8,688 nucleotides of DNA from Phycisphaeraceae bacterium (GCA_029260675.1 JAJDCV010000052.1:1-8688), one strand, 5' to 3'; positions 1-6,030 are shown, counted from the first letter of the stretch. Notes: generated from the sequence alone by a model not told the origin. Program-made: numbers and translations.

Positions 1-95
1 GGCGTCAGGTCGTCCAGCAGCGGGTCTGCGGCCTGTTGTGGGGATTCCGGGCGTCCCGAGGAGGCGGCGGGGTGGGTTGTCTGTGGCTCGGTCAT
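1..95 (-). CDS. N-terminal fragment of an unidentified protein
   Basis: An ATG at 95-93 opens a frame with no stop to the window edge (31 complete codons, starting MTEPQTTHPAASSGRPE). It begins 1 nt after the TGA of the YeeZ-like gene (99-97), the tight spacing typical of translational coupling. The visible part is rich in Pro, Ser, Ala and Gln, ends in an acidic stretch (DPLLDDL), and looks disordered; no domain is visible. No clear Shine-Dalgarno sequence precedes the ATG, so it would depend on ribosomes finishing the upstream gene. The function cannot be told from this fragment. The main support is the open frame and its position at the end of a minus-strand gene run. Confidence 0.6.
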   Translation of the reverse strand, partial: MTEPQTTHPAASSGRPESPQQAADPLLDDLT

Positions 96-96
96 G

Positions 97-1065
97 TCAA
101 GGAAGTTTAGCAGGTACGACGGGCGGGCTGTGGCGACGGGGAGGTGCCTGATTCAGGATGCCGTCGAGTCCCGAGCGGAAGTCCGAGACGGCCGGTTGCC
201 AACCGGTGCGTCGGCGGGTGGGCCGGTTATCCAGCGCTTTGGAGGATGAGCGGGCGATTCGATCAGCGTTCAGCCCAAAGCGTGCGGCGGCGGTCTGGGC
301 GTTCATGAGGGTTGGCGGCGCGACGCCGATCAAGTCCGCCAGGTAGGTGTAGTATTCGATCCGTGATGTGGGTTGCCCGTCACTGCCCAACTCGATCCGT
401 CCGGTCGATGCGCTCTGGGTCATGGCGAGCAGCAAAGATACGGCGTCGTCCACGTGGATCAGGTTCAACATCGCCTGGGGGTTCCCCAGAAGCGGGGCGC
501 CTTCGCGGACGGCCTTGAGCCCGACGATGCGCCCCGGGCCGTAGAGCCCCGCCAGACGCAGGATGGAGAACCCGGGCCCGGCCTCGAGCCAGAGCTGCTC
601 ACCCCGGAGCATTAATTCGGTGCGGGGGCTGTTCGGTTCGGCGGGAGTGTCTGCATCGACGGGTTGATCGGTGCTCTGCCCGTAGACGGCGGTGGAGGAG
701 ACCATGACGGCGCGTCGGGGGTTGGCTTGTCTGAGGGCCTTGAGCATGTGGGCGGCCCCACCCAGTACCAGCTGCCGGGTCGGGGGCGAGCCATCGATCC
801 TGCCCGGGGGAATCATGTAATACACCTCCAGCGACTTAGCCGACAGGGCGGGTGTCAGTGAGGCGTAGGTCACGGGCTGGGTCACGGACAGCAGCATCGG
901 CCGGATGCCCAAGGAGGCGAGCTTGCGTGCGTTGTTTTCGCTGCGTGTCGTGCCGAACACGGTGGTGCCGTGAGTGAGCAGCCGCTGGGCGAGCCTTGAC
1001 CCGAGGTATCCACAGCCGACGATCAGCGCGGTGCCTGCGGGCTGGGGGTTAGGGTCGCTACTCAT
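97..1065 (-). CDS. YeeZ-like atypical short-chain dehydrogenase/epimerase family protein
   Basis: A 322-residue Rossmann-fold protein of the NAD(P)-dependent epimerase/dehydratase superfamily. The nucleotide-binding GCGYLG (GxGxxG) lies at residues 17-22 after a hydrophobic strand. SSTAVYG at 123-129, LRLAGLYGPGR at 169-179 and IHVDDA at 203-208 occur in the same order as in E. coli YeeZ, which it resembles more than sugar epimerases. The YxxxK catalytic pair expected after SSTAVYG is not seen; the equivalent helix reads SPRTELMLRGEQLW. It is therefore an atypical SDR that may bind a dinucleotide without classical SDR catalysis, and its substrate is unknown. The start is ATG 1065, with GGAG at 1079-1076 about 10 nt upstream. 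It follows the LON-domain gene by 36 nt, so probably shares its transcript. The C-terminal 20 or so residues are Pro/Arg-rich and probably disordered. Family is fairly sure, function is not. Confidence 0.88.
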   Translation of the reverse strand: MSSDPNPQPAGTALIVGCGYLGSRLAQRLLTHGTTVFGTTRSENNARKLASLGIRPMLLSVTQPVTYASLTPALSAKSLEVYYMIPPGRIDGSPPTRQLVLGGAAHMLKALRQANPRRAVMVSSTAVYGQSTDQPVDADTPAEPNSPRTELMLRGEQLWLEAGPGFSILRLAGLYGPGRIVGLKAVREGAPLLGNPQAMLNLIHVDDAVSLLLAMTQSASTGRIELGSDGQPTSRIEYYTYLADLIGVAPPTLMNAQTAAARFGLNADRIARSSSKALDNRPTRRRTGWQPAVSDFRSGLDGILNQAPPRRHSPPVVPAKLP

Positions 1066-1101
1066 AAGTAAGTATCTCCGCCCGATACCGATTGCGGAGC
1101 C

Positions 1102-1779
1102 CTAATTCAACGCCACGCCGTCTTCGCTGAGGCAGGTGCCCTGGCGTTGCGCCTGGCCGAGCGTCTGCCGGGTCCGTACCAGCATCCGCCGGAGCCACTC
1201 GGCACGTTCGCAGGGGCAGGGCTCGGCGAGCATCTCGTAGCGATCCTTGGCGCATCGGCACAACGCCATCACGGCCAGGTCGAGCATGGCGGCGGTGGGG
1301 ATCTCCTTGCTCAGGAGGTTGCGGACCGCGCCGATCTGGGCCCACTGTCGTAGCATCGGGTCGGCGAGCAGTTGTTCGATCTGCTCGCGGCAGGGCTCCA
1401 GGTCAACGTCCTTGGGTGGGTCGGTCTCGAATGGCTTGAGGATGGCGGCGCGGTACGGGCCGGATTCGACTTCATTGGCGATGCGGGCTCTGCAAATCCC
1501 CTGCAACAGGATGTTGTAGCGCCCGTCTTCAAGCTGTTCGTGGCGGGCCACGTAGCCGATGCAGACGCACGGCCGGACAGGCGGCGAGCCCTCGTAAGCC
1601 GTGCGCCACTGGTCGCCTTCGAACGTCGCCATGGCGATCAGCCCGTTGGAATCCAGGGCCTGGCGGGTCATCCGCCGGTACCTGTCCTCAAAGATGTGCA
1701 GGGGCGCGGTGGCGTGCGGCAGGAGCACGCAGGCGTTCAGCGGGAACAGGGGCACGGGTTTTGAGAAGTCGATAATCAA
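1102..1779 (-). CDS. LON peptidase substrate-binding (N-terminal) domain protein
   Basis: A 225-residue stand-alone protein with the N-terminal substrate-recognition domain of Lon proteases but no AAA+ ATPase or Ser-Lys protease domain. The hallmark N-terminal segment FPLNACVLLPHATAPLHIFE (residues 12-31) is continued by DRYRRM, matching the usual lfPL..vvlfPg..lpLhIFE.RYr..v pattern. A second hallmark, GRYNILLQGICRARI, is at 86-100. The C-terminal third is helical and Cys-rich. Such proteins are widespread and of uncertain role, probably binding unfolded substrates. The frame's first usable start is TTG 1779-1777, and no in-frame ATG lies before the conserved segment. The ATG at 1784-1782 is out of frame (ATG TTT TGA). 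It begins 13 nt after the cysE stop and lacks a clear Shine-Dalgarno sequence, so coupled translation from cysE is likely. The domain call is confident; the exact start is moderate. Confidence 0.88.
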   Translation of the reverse strand: MIIDFSKPVPLFPLNACVLLPHATAPLHIFEDRYRRMTRQALDSNGLIAMATFEGDQWRTAYEGSPPVRPCVCIGYVARHEQLEDGRYNILLQGICRARIANEVESGPYRAAILKPFETDPPKDVDLEPCREQIEQLLADPMLRQWAQIGAVRNLLSKEIPTAAMLDLAVMALCRCAKDRYEMLAEPCPCERAEWLRRMLVRTRQTLGQAQRQGTCLSEDGVALN

Positions 1780-1792
1780 AACATTAACTTGG

Positions 1793-2767
1793 TCAAGTGG
1801 AACCGGTCTGTCTTTTAGGTTTCCGGGGTTTGCGTTGGGCGCGGAGTTGGGGCTCTGGGTGCTCGATCCGAACGGTATGGCCTGGCTCGACGCTCTGGGT
1901 GAGGAAGGCGCCGCCGTTGATCACGCAGCCTTCGCCGATGACGGTTTCGCCGCCGAGGATGGTGGCGTTGGGGTAGATCGTGACGTTGTCCATGATCGTG
2001 GGGTGGCGTTTCATGCCGCGCCAGTCCTGCCCGCCCTTGGTCGATAGCGCGCCGAGGGTGACGCCCTGATAGATCTTTACGTGGTCGCCGATGTTCGTGG
2101 TCTCGCCGATGACGACGCCGGTGCCGTGGTCGATGAAGAAGGAGCTTCCGATGATTGCGCCGGGGTGGATGTCGATGCCTGTTTCACCGTGGGCGACCTC
2201 GGTCATGATCCTGGGGATCAGGGGGACACGGAGCTTGTAGAGCTCGTGTGCGGCGCGTTGGATGAATATGGCGTCGATGCCGGGGTAGCTGAAGATGGCC
2301 TCGTCGGTGGAGACGGCCGCGGGGTCGCCGTCGAACGCCGCCTTGACGTCAAGCGCCAGGCGGTGCCGTTGTTCGGGGATCGTTTTTATGAATAGCTCGG
2401 TCAGCTCGCGGGCCTTGCACTGGCAGTTGTCGTCGCCCTGTTCGGCCTCATCACGCATGACATTGCGGTCGTAGCACAGGGCCTGGAGCACCTGGTCGAA
2501 GAACACCTCGTGGATCTTTGTCAACAACTCCGCGAGGTGGTTGCGTGCGGTGGTTGCGGTGACGCGCTGCTCGTCGAAGAAGCCGGGAAACACGACGTGG
2601 CGGAGCAGTTCGATCCCCTCGATGACCCGTGCCCGCTTGGGCAGGAAGGCTTTGTTGATGTGTTGGAGCGTGTCCTCCGGGCCGATTTCGAGGGTCAGCT
2701 CCTCGGCGAGTCCGTCGATCAGGGCATCGATCTCATCAGGCGGGTGGTTGTCGTGATGCTGGCTCAT
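1793..2767 (-). CDS. cysE: Serine O-acetyltransferase, EpsC/CysE type
   Basis: Transfers acetyl from acetyl-CoA to L-serine to make O-acetylserine, the committed step of cysteine synthesis in the cytoplasm. Residues 1-190 form the helical N-terminal domain. From about 195 a left-handed beta-helix of hexapeptide repeats follows. The active-site landmarks of CysE are present: DIHP (199-202), the catalytic-type histidine in DHGTG (H214), GETTNIG, VTLG (236-239), and RHP (254-256). At 324 residues it is longer than E. coli CysE (about 273), as in the EpsC group. The usual VPAR-type C-terminal signature is replaced by a strongly basic tail (QRKPRKPKRQ). The frame stays open to 2977, but ATG 2767 is chosen: the upstream 70 residues are Pro-rich without family similarity and cross a promoter-like box and palindrome. 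It is first in a likely operon with the LON-domain and YeeZ-like genes. Enzyme family is very likely. Confidence 0.9.
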   Translation of the reverse strand: MSQHHDNHPPDEIDALIDGLAEELTLEIGPEDTLQHINKAFLPKRARVIEGIELLRHVVFPGFFDEQRVTATTARNHLAELLTKIHEVFFDQVLQALCYDRNVMRDEAEQGDDNCQCKARELTELFIKTIPEQRHRLALDVKAAFDGDPAAVSTDEAIFSYPGIDAIFIQRAAHELYKLRVPLIPRIMTEVAHGETGIDIHPGAIIGSSFFIDHGTGVVIGETTNIGDHVKIYQGVTLGALSTKGGQDWRGMKRHPTIMDNVTIYPNATILGGETVIGEGCVINGGAFLTQSVEPGHTVRIEHPEPQLRAQRKPRKPKRQTGST

Positions 2768-2773
2768 GCCCAC

Positions 2774-2802
2774 ACTATATACACCGTAAGTCGGTGTCGC
2801 AG
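2774..2802 (-). promoter_or_regulatory. Putative cysE promoter with palindromic operator
   Basis: Read on the minus strand, TATAGT (2779-2774) ends 6 nt before the cysE ATG (2767), so transcription would begin at or next to the start codon. Directly upstream lies a perfect inverted repeat, ACACCG-ACTTA-CGGTGT (2797-2781), filling the spacer between the -10 and any -35. Within the -35 window there is only TGCGAC, a poor match. A weak -35 with a palindrome in the spacer is the arrangement expected of a regulated promoter bound by a dimeric regulator. No transcription data support it; the palindrome could alternatively be a small hairpin. Confidence 0.45.
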
Positions 2803-2867
2803 GGGGGGAAGAAAGATTGTCCGCCAGGGGGGCTTGTGCAGGGGGGTGTGCTGTGGATCCGGGGGGG
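2802..2867 (-). other. Four C-runs (G-runs on plus) upstream of cysE
   Basis: Four homopolymer G-runs of 7, 6, 6 and 7 nt lie on the plus strand at 2802-2808, 2827-2832, 2841-2846 and 2861-2867, separated by 18, 8 and 14 nt. They end exactly where the cysE promoter box begins. On the cysE coding strand they are C-runs. Possible roles are a G-quadruplex on the template strand, a protein-binding array, or merely slippage-prone low-complexity DNA. The sequence does not decide between these. Confidence 0.6.
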
Positions 2868-2894
2868 TGTATTTGAATCATTGTGCCCGGTGAC

Positions 2895-2928
2895 CCCACG
2901 GAAGGCCGCGGACGCAGCCATCCATGGG
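2895..2928 (-). repeat. Dispersed hairpin repeat, copy 1
   Basis: A 34-nt hairpin: an 8-bp outer stem (2895-2902 with 2921-2928), one U/U mismatch, a 6-bp inner stem (2904-2909 with 2914-2919) and a 4-nt loop. It shares the 17-nt flank and left arm GACCCCACGGAAGGCCG with the copy at 3345-3376, and both are followed on plus by GGGCTTT. Two stem positions are C/A mismatches on the plus strand but G-U pairs on the minus strand, pointing to a minus-strand RNA. It lies between the small-RNA terminator and the cysE promoter region. There is no U-run on the minus strand, so it is not a classical terminator. Confidence 0.7.
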
Positions 2929-2975
2929 CTTTAAGTTTTGGGTTTATGTGGGTGGCTTGCGGGGGTGATGGGCGC

Positions 2976-3007
2976 AAAAAAAACGGCCCGTCGGTTAAAC
3001 GAGCCGT
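2976..3007 (-). terminator. Strong intrinsic terminator
   Basis: On the minus strand ACGGCTCGT (3007-2999), a 7-nt loop (2998-2992) and ACGGGCCGT (2991-2983) form a 9-bp stem with one G-U pair. The stem is followed by a T-run covering 2983-2976, giving a textbook rho-independent terminator. On the plus strand the A-run precedes the hairpin and no T-run follows, so it works leftward only. No protein gene ends near it: the LysM gene stops about 450 nt upstream. It therefore most likely ends the structured RNA described at 2976-3222, or acts as an attenuator in a long cysE leader. Confidence 0.88.
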
Positions 3008-3222
3008 CAGAAAGCGTTGCCTCGCGGGCCAGTCCCCAGCCGGTGCGGAACTTGCTCGAACCCCAATTTAAGGTGGGTGCGTTGCCGAGTCATCCCGACC
3101 TTCCACTCGTAGGAGGCTTGGCCATCGTGCCCGGTCACCGCTCCCTTGGGGTTCATAAAGGTTCGAGCAAATCTACCGCACAGAAAAAGCGGCCAAGGTG
3201 TTCAGCGGGGTCTTCACTTTAT
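2976..3222 (-). ncRNA. Candidate structured small RNA, class not recognised
   Basis: About 245 nt with no credible ORF, bounded by a TATAAT-type promoter and a strong terminator. The minus-strand transcript can form a long rod: TGCGG (3180-3176) pairs with CCGCA (3048-3044), TTGCTCG (3170-3164) with CGAGCAA (3058-3052), and, past a 10-nt one-sided bulge, AACCCCAA (3153-3146) with TTGGGGTT (3066-3059). Alternatively AACC at 3163-3160 can extend the TTGCTCG helix by displacing part of the inner one. Inside is a small hairpin, CGAGT/ACTCG (3109-3105 with 3091-3087), with a purine-rich loop. The 8-mer GGCAACGC occurs twice (3021-3014 and 3086-3079). A free RNA (a 6S-like rod is possible) and a cysE leader/attenuator are both open. 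I see no tmRNA, RNase P, SRP or standard riboswitch core. Confidence 0.65.
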
Positions 3223-3228
3223 AGGTCA

Positions 3229-3256
3229 ATTATACGACAGGAATCGGTGGGGTCCA
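3229..3256 (-). promoter_or_regulatory. Promoter of the structured RNA
   Basis: On the minus strand TGGACC (3256-3251, 4 of 6 to TTGACA) is followed after 16 nt by a perfect TATAAT (3234-3229). Transcription would start near 3222 and run to the terminator at 2976. The T/A-rich patch stands out in an otherwise GC-rich region, and no minus-strand protein gene begins nearby, so the box best fits an RNA gene or a long cysE leader. Confidence 0.65.
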
Positions 3257-3344
3257 GCCAAAATTCATACGGGTGTGGTTTGTGGATATCTGCGAAACCG
3301 GTAGGTGAAGAAGGGGTGAGGCATGGGGACGGATTGCGTGCGAC

Positions 3345-3376
3345 CCCACGGAAGGCCGGGGACGGCCATCCGTGGG
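3345..3376 (-). repeat. Dispersed hairpin repeat, copy 2
   Basis: A 32-nt hairpin: an 8-bp perfect outer stem (3345-3352 with 3369-3376), a single mismatch, a 5-bp inner stem (3354-3358 with 3363-3367) and a 4-nt loop. It is about 450 nt from copy 1 and on the opposite side of the small RNA, 78 nt past the LysM-gene stop. Compared with copy 1 the arms differ at several positions but pairing is kept. It could help terminate the LysM transcript, but no T-run follows on the minus strand. The rest of 3257-3454 holds no other feature I can support. Confidence 0.7.
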
Positions 3377-3454
3377 CTTTGGGGGTGTGATGTTATAGAA
3401 CCGCAGGGTGTGCGTTGGAGGGTTGAAGCTGTAGAGATTCGCGGGGTGCGTGGT

Positions 3455-4426
3455 CTAGCGTGCGCCCTTGATAGTCGGTGGGACTTTCAGGGTCATGCCG
3501 GCCTGGATGGCGTTTGGGTTGTCGCCGATCTTGTCGCGGTTGAAGTTGTAAATAGTCCGCCAGAGTGTCGGGTCGCCGTAGTAATTCTGCGCGACGGTGG
3601 AGAGGCTGTCGCCTGGGCGGATGGTGTAGCTCTGGACGCCGCCCGGTCCCGCCGGGACGGGTTCCTCCTGGGCCAGGACCTGGCGGTCGTCGGGCAGCCG
3701 AAGCACCTGCCCGACCTTCAGCTTGGTCGGATCGACGAAGTTGGCTTGCGAGAGGTCGACCCACCGGCGTTCGTCGTTGTAGAGCTTGGTCGCGATCGAC
3801 GAGAAGGTGTCGCCTGGCTGGACGATGTAGGTTTCTGGTTTCTGGTTTTCGGTCTTCGTGGTTGCCGTTTGCACGGCGTCGTCGCGGGGCGCCCCGATCG
3901 TTAGGGTCTTCACCGGCGTGGCTGTAGCCGAACGATCCACTGAGCCAAGCACCGCGTCGAGGTCCTTCAGGCTGACCGTTGTAGTGGGTTGAGGGGCGGG
4001 GTCAGGTTTGAACTTTTCGGTTTCGGTGCGTGCTAGGGCGATCGCCCCGGAAGCGCTGCTACCCAGGGGCGAGGGGGAAGGCGTGTCTTTGGCTGTATTA
4101 CTTGCCACAGACTCCGGCTTTTGCGGATCTGCTTTGGGCGAATCTTTGTCAAGCGAGGCAAGCACCCGGCTGCGTGCATCTAATGCGAGGCTGCCGGCGG
4201 CACCGTTGGTGGGGGCGGGTGTTTTGGCGTTGACCATCGACTTCAGCGAGCCATCACCCTTGGAGTCCGCCCGGAGGCTTTTGCGCTCTTCCTGTGCGTG
4301 GGCCTGATCAACCGGGGGGGCCGACGCCTGGGTTGGTTCTGGCGGGCTGTTGTCCTGGATCACAAAGAACGCCAGGAGGCAGATTACCACGGATACGATC
4401 AATGCGATTTTGTAAGACATTTTCAT
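3455..4426 (-). CDS. Membrane-anchored protein with two LysM domains
   Basis: A 323-residue protein. Residues 1-5 are short and basic, 6-24 form a transmembrane helix (IALIVSVVICLLAFFVI), and there is no cleavage or lipobox motif, so it is probably anchored in the inner membrane with the rest in the periplasm. A long Ala/Pro/Ser/Thr/Lys-rich linker (about 25-195) follows. LysM domain 1 is at about 199-246 (YIVQPGDTFSSIATKLYNDE ... VGQVLRLP). LysM domain 2 is at about 266-317 (YTIRPGDSLSTVAQNYYGDP ... AGMTLKVP). LysM modules bind N-acetylglucosamine-containing glycans such as peptidoglycan, and no catalytic domain is attached, so a structural or adaptor role is inferred. The start is ATG 4426 because GGAGG (4437-4433) sits 6 nt upstream; the frame extends to 4618 but that part is unlike coding sequence. 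It is divergent from the glycosyltransferase gene. Confidence 0.9.
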   Translation of the reverse strand: MKMSYKIALIVSVVICLLAFFVIQDNSPPEPTQASAPPVDQAHAQEERKSLRADSKGDGSLKSMVNAKTPAPTNGAAGSLALDARSRVLASLDKDSPKADPQKPESVASNTAKDTPSPSPLGSSASGAIALARTETEKFKPDPAPQPTTTVSLKDLDAVLGSVDRSATATPVKTLTIGAPRDDAVQTATTKTENQKPETYIVQPGDTFSSIATKLYNDERRWVDLSQANFVDPTKLKVGQVLRLPDDRQVLAQEEPVPAGPGGVQSYTIRPGDSLSTVAQNYYGDPTLWRTIYNFNRDKIGDNPNAIQAGMTLKVPPTIKGAR

Positions 4427-4432
4427 AACCAG

Positions 4433-4481
4433 CCTCCATGCATGGGGCCGGTATTGTAACAAGCGAGGGAGTGGGTGTGTG
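4433..4481 (-). promoter_or_regulatory. Promoter and RBS of the LysM gene
   Basis: On the minus strand TACAAT (4458-4453) is a good -10, with a weak CACACA (4481-4476) 17 nt upstream, predicting a start near 4446 and a short leader. GGAGG at 4437-4433 is the clearest Shine-Dalgarno site in the minus-strand genes and fixes the start at 4426 rather than the longer frame or the ATG at 4420. Confidence 0.5.
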
Positions 4482-4545
4482 TGGTGCCCGGCAGGCCATG
4501 ACGACCGGTGGCCGGCGGTGGGGGTCTGGCCGGGGACTCGGCGGT

Positions 4546-4575
4546 TTGTGTGTCCGTCCACGCCGGGCGTAAACT
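4546..4575 (+). promoter_or_regulatory. Putative near-leaderless promoter of the glycosyltransferase gene
   Basis: TTGTGT (4546-4551) and TAAACT (4570-4575) are separated by 18 nt, and the ATG at 4584 follows the -10 by 8 nt. Transcription would start almost at the start codon, and no Shine-Dalgarno site is present, so a leaderless message is inferred. It is divergent from the LysM promoter. Confidence 0.4.
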
Positions 4576-4583
4576 GTGCCGCC

Positions 4584-5375
4584 ATGCCACCGTTATCCAT
4601 CATCATCTGCTGTGCCAACGCCGAATCGACCCTCGGTGCGGCCTGTGAATCCGCCCGTTGGGCCGACGAGTTGATCGTGGTCGATTCCGGGTCTGTGGAT
4701 AAGACCCCGCAGATCGCTCAAGACCATGCCGACCAGTATGTCGTGGAGCCTTGGCGGGGCTATGGCGGGCAGAAGCAATTTGCGGCCGAGTTGGCATCAC
4801 ATGAATGGGTCTTTTTCCTGGATGGTGATGAGGAGTGCTCACCGCAGCTTGCCCAGGAGTGGCAAGGGTTTGCGGGATCTCAACTGGATCGGCTGGACCT
4901 GCTGATGGTGCCTCGTAAGAACTATGTGCTGGGGCGTTACGTCCGGGGTTGGTGGCCGGATCGTCTTACAAGGATATTCCACCGCGGGCGGGTCACCTGG
5001 GACGACGAGGTCCTGCACGATACCCGACAGGCCTCGGACCCGGGACGGGTGCGGGCCTTGTCCGGTTGGATCGAGCACAAACGCCACAGTGACGCGGGGT
5101 TCAGCGATTACTTCTCGGGCAAGCGGATGGACGAGCGGCTGCTGATGGTGGCCCGGCAGATGCACAGCCGAGGGAAACGGGCACGGGCCTTTGACCTGGT
5201 GTTTCGGCCGTGGCTGGCGTTCCTGAAGTTCTACCTGCTAAAGCGGGGTTTTCTCGACGGGACGTTTGGCCTGCTGATCGCCCAGAAAGCGGCGGTGAGC
5301 ACCCAGTTGAAGTACGCGGCCCTGTGGTCGGTTCAGAACGGCTTGGACCCGGCCGACACCGGACCACTGACCTGA
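4584..5375 (+). CDS. Family 2 glycosyltransferase, WaaE/KdtX-like
   Basis: A 263-residue GT-A fold enzyme that would transfer a sugar from a nucleotide donor, facing the cytoplasm. LSIIICCANAESTL (4-17) is the first strand of GT2 enzymes, and ADELIVVDSGSVDKT (27-41) is the nucleotide-binding segment. GGQKQFAAELASHEWVFFLD (61-80), continued by GDEE, carries the metal-binding acidic motif. WWPDRLTRIFHRG (123-135) and WIEHKRHSD (162-170) match the second half of WaaE-type LPS-core glucosyltransferases and relatives. The C-terminal third (about 205-232) is hydrophobic and amphipathic, suggesting membrane association. The start is ATG 4584; the frame extends to 4479 but the added residues lack family similarity and cover the promoter. 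Acceptor and sugar cannot be told from sequence, so LPS or another envelope glycan is an inference. A weak stem and TTTT follow the stop, too poor to call a terminator. Confidence 0.88.
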   Translation: MPPLSIIICCANAESTLGAACESARWADELIVVDSGSVDKTPQIAQDHADQYVVEPWRGYGGQKQFAAELASHEWVFFLDGDEECSPQLAQEWQGFAGSQLDRLDLLMVPRKNYVLGRYVRGWWPDRLTRIFHRGRVTWDDEVLHDTRQASDPGRVRALSGWIEHKRHSDAGFSDYFSGKRMDERLLMVARQMHSRGKRARAFDLVFRPWLAFLKFYLLKRGFLDGTFGLLIAQKAAVSTQLKYAALWSVQNGLDPADTGPLT

Positions 5376-5560
5376 TCTGTGGGGGTCTTTTACGCGGGTT
5401 ACCAGCGGGGCGTGTGCCTGTCCACGCATGACTTACGGTTCGATGGCGACAACGACAAGGCCTGCTATCATGTATGGAGCCCACAGGGCTTTAGGCAGTC
5501 AGAACGACGATCACCAGGCCTCTAGTGGCTCGGTTCGCCGGGCCCGGCTTGGCTGTAAGT

Positions 5561-5591
5561 GTTTGACACCCGTAGGCTACGGCGATAACTT
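5561..5591 (+). promoter_or_regulatory. Promoter of the STAS/kinase gene pair
   Basis: A perfect TTGACA (5563-5568) is followed at 15-17 nt by GATAACTT (5584-5591), giving TAACTT at 17 nt or GATAAC at 15 nt. The same stretch also reads GTTTGA (5561-5566), 14 nt, GGCGAT (5581-5586), loosely like the GTTTAA/GGGTAT pattern of Bacillus SigB promoters. It lies about 30 nt upstream of the STAS start. The rest of 5376-5560 holds nothing I can support. Confidence 0.5.
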
Positions 5592-5623
5592 CGATTGGCT
5601 AATGGACGCTTAGGAGACGGTTG

Positions 5624-5983
5624 ATGCCCACCAAGGATTCCCGCCTGATCGTGAGCGAGGATGGCCAGATCACCAAGGTTCGCTTCCTCGACCGCAACAT
5701 ACTCGAGGAAGCCAATATTCAGCAGATCGGGGACGAGGTCGCCCACCTGATCGAGGCGTCGGACAACCCCAGGCTGCTGATCGACTTCGACCAGGTCGAG
5801 CACCTGTCGTCTGCCGCGCTTGGCACGCTGATCACCATCAACAACAAGATCCGTCAAAAAGACGGGCAGTTGAGGCTTTGCAACATCGACCCGCAGATCT
5901 ACGAGGTCTTTGTCATCACCAAGCTCAATAAGCTCTTCCAGATCCATGAGGACGCCCCCAAGGCGGTGGCGAGCTTCAAGTAA
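5624..5983 (+). CDS. STAS-domain anti-sigma factor antagonist
   Basis: A 119-residue single STAS domain of the SpoIIAA/RsbV type, which binds an anti-sigma kinase when unphosphorylated and is switched off by phosphorylation of a conserved serine. The core LLIDFDQVEHLSSAALGTLI (51-70) matches the family pattern of strand, acidic loop, S-S/T-x-x-L-G and helix; S63 (or S62) is the expected phosphorylation site. NPRLLIDF precedes it and the C-terminal helix is intact. The start is ATG 5624, with AGGAG (5612-5616) 7 nt upstream; the TTG just before it is rejected. It is followed after 47 nt by an RsbW/SpoIIAB-like ATPase, its likely partner, in one transcript. No sigma factor or PP2C phosphatase lies in the window, so the target is unknown. 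Confidence 0.92.
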   Translation: MPTKDSRLIVSEDGQITKVRFLDRNILEEANIQQIGDEVAHLIEASDNPRLLIDFDQVEHLSSAALGTLITINNKIRQKDGQLRLCNIDPQIYEVFVITKLNKLFQIHEDAPKAVASFK

Positions 5984-6030
5984 CGATTATCTCCGCCCGT
6001 TCGGCCCAGCCGGCCGGCGGGTCGGCATCT

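Noticed and set aside
2768..2977. N-terminal extension of the serine acetyltransferase frame
   Set aside because: Pro-rich, without family similarity, and encoded by the C-runs and promoter palindrome. ATG 2767 gives a normal EpsC-type protein.
3010..3040. SAM-I riboswitch core on the minus strand (GGGACTGGCCC then GGCAAC)
   Set aside because: The two elements are only 4 nt apart and lie next to the terminator, leaving no room for the P3 and P4 helices. The 5' P1 strand is absent.
3010..3190. 6S RNA on the plus strand, from a 14-nt match to the E. coli 6S segment GCGGGCCAGTCCCC
   Set aside because: The remainder does not follow the 6S order, and the only good promoter and terminator are on the minus strand. 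The match alone could be chance.
2938..3390. 150-codon plus-strand ORF across the small-RNA region
   Set aside because: It crosses the minus-strand terminator, promoter and hairpins, has no Shine-Dalgarno site, no recognisable domain and irregular composition. It is a chance frame.
3393..3927. Several long frames opposite or shifted to the LysM gene (also similar ones over other genes)
   Set aside because: They are Arg/Pro/Gly-rich shadows produced by high GC in the real reading frames.
5361..5391. Terminator after the glycosyltransferase gene
   Set aside because: Only a 4-bp stem with bulges before TTTT. Not convincing.
5428..5613. 61-codon ORF before the STAS gene, its stop inside the Shine-Dalgarno region
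   Set aside because: It contains the STAS promoter, has no own ribosome site and has weak third-position GC bias. Probably non-coding.
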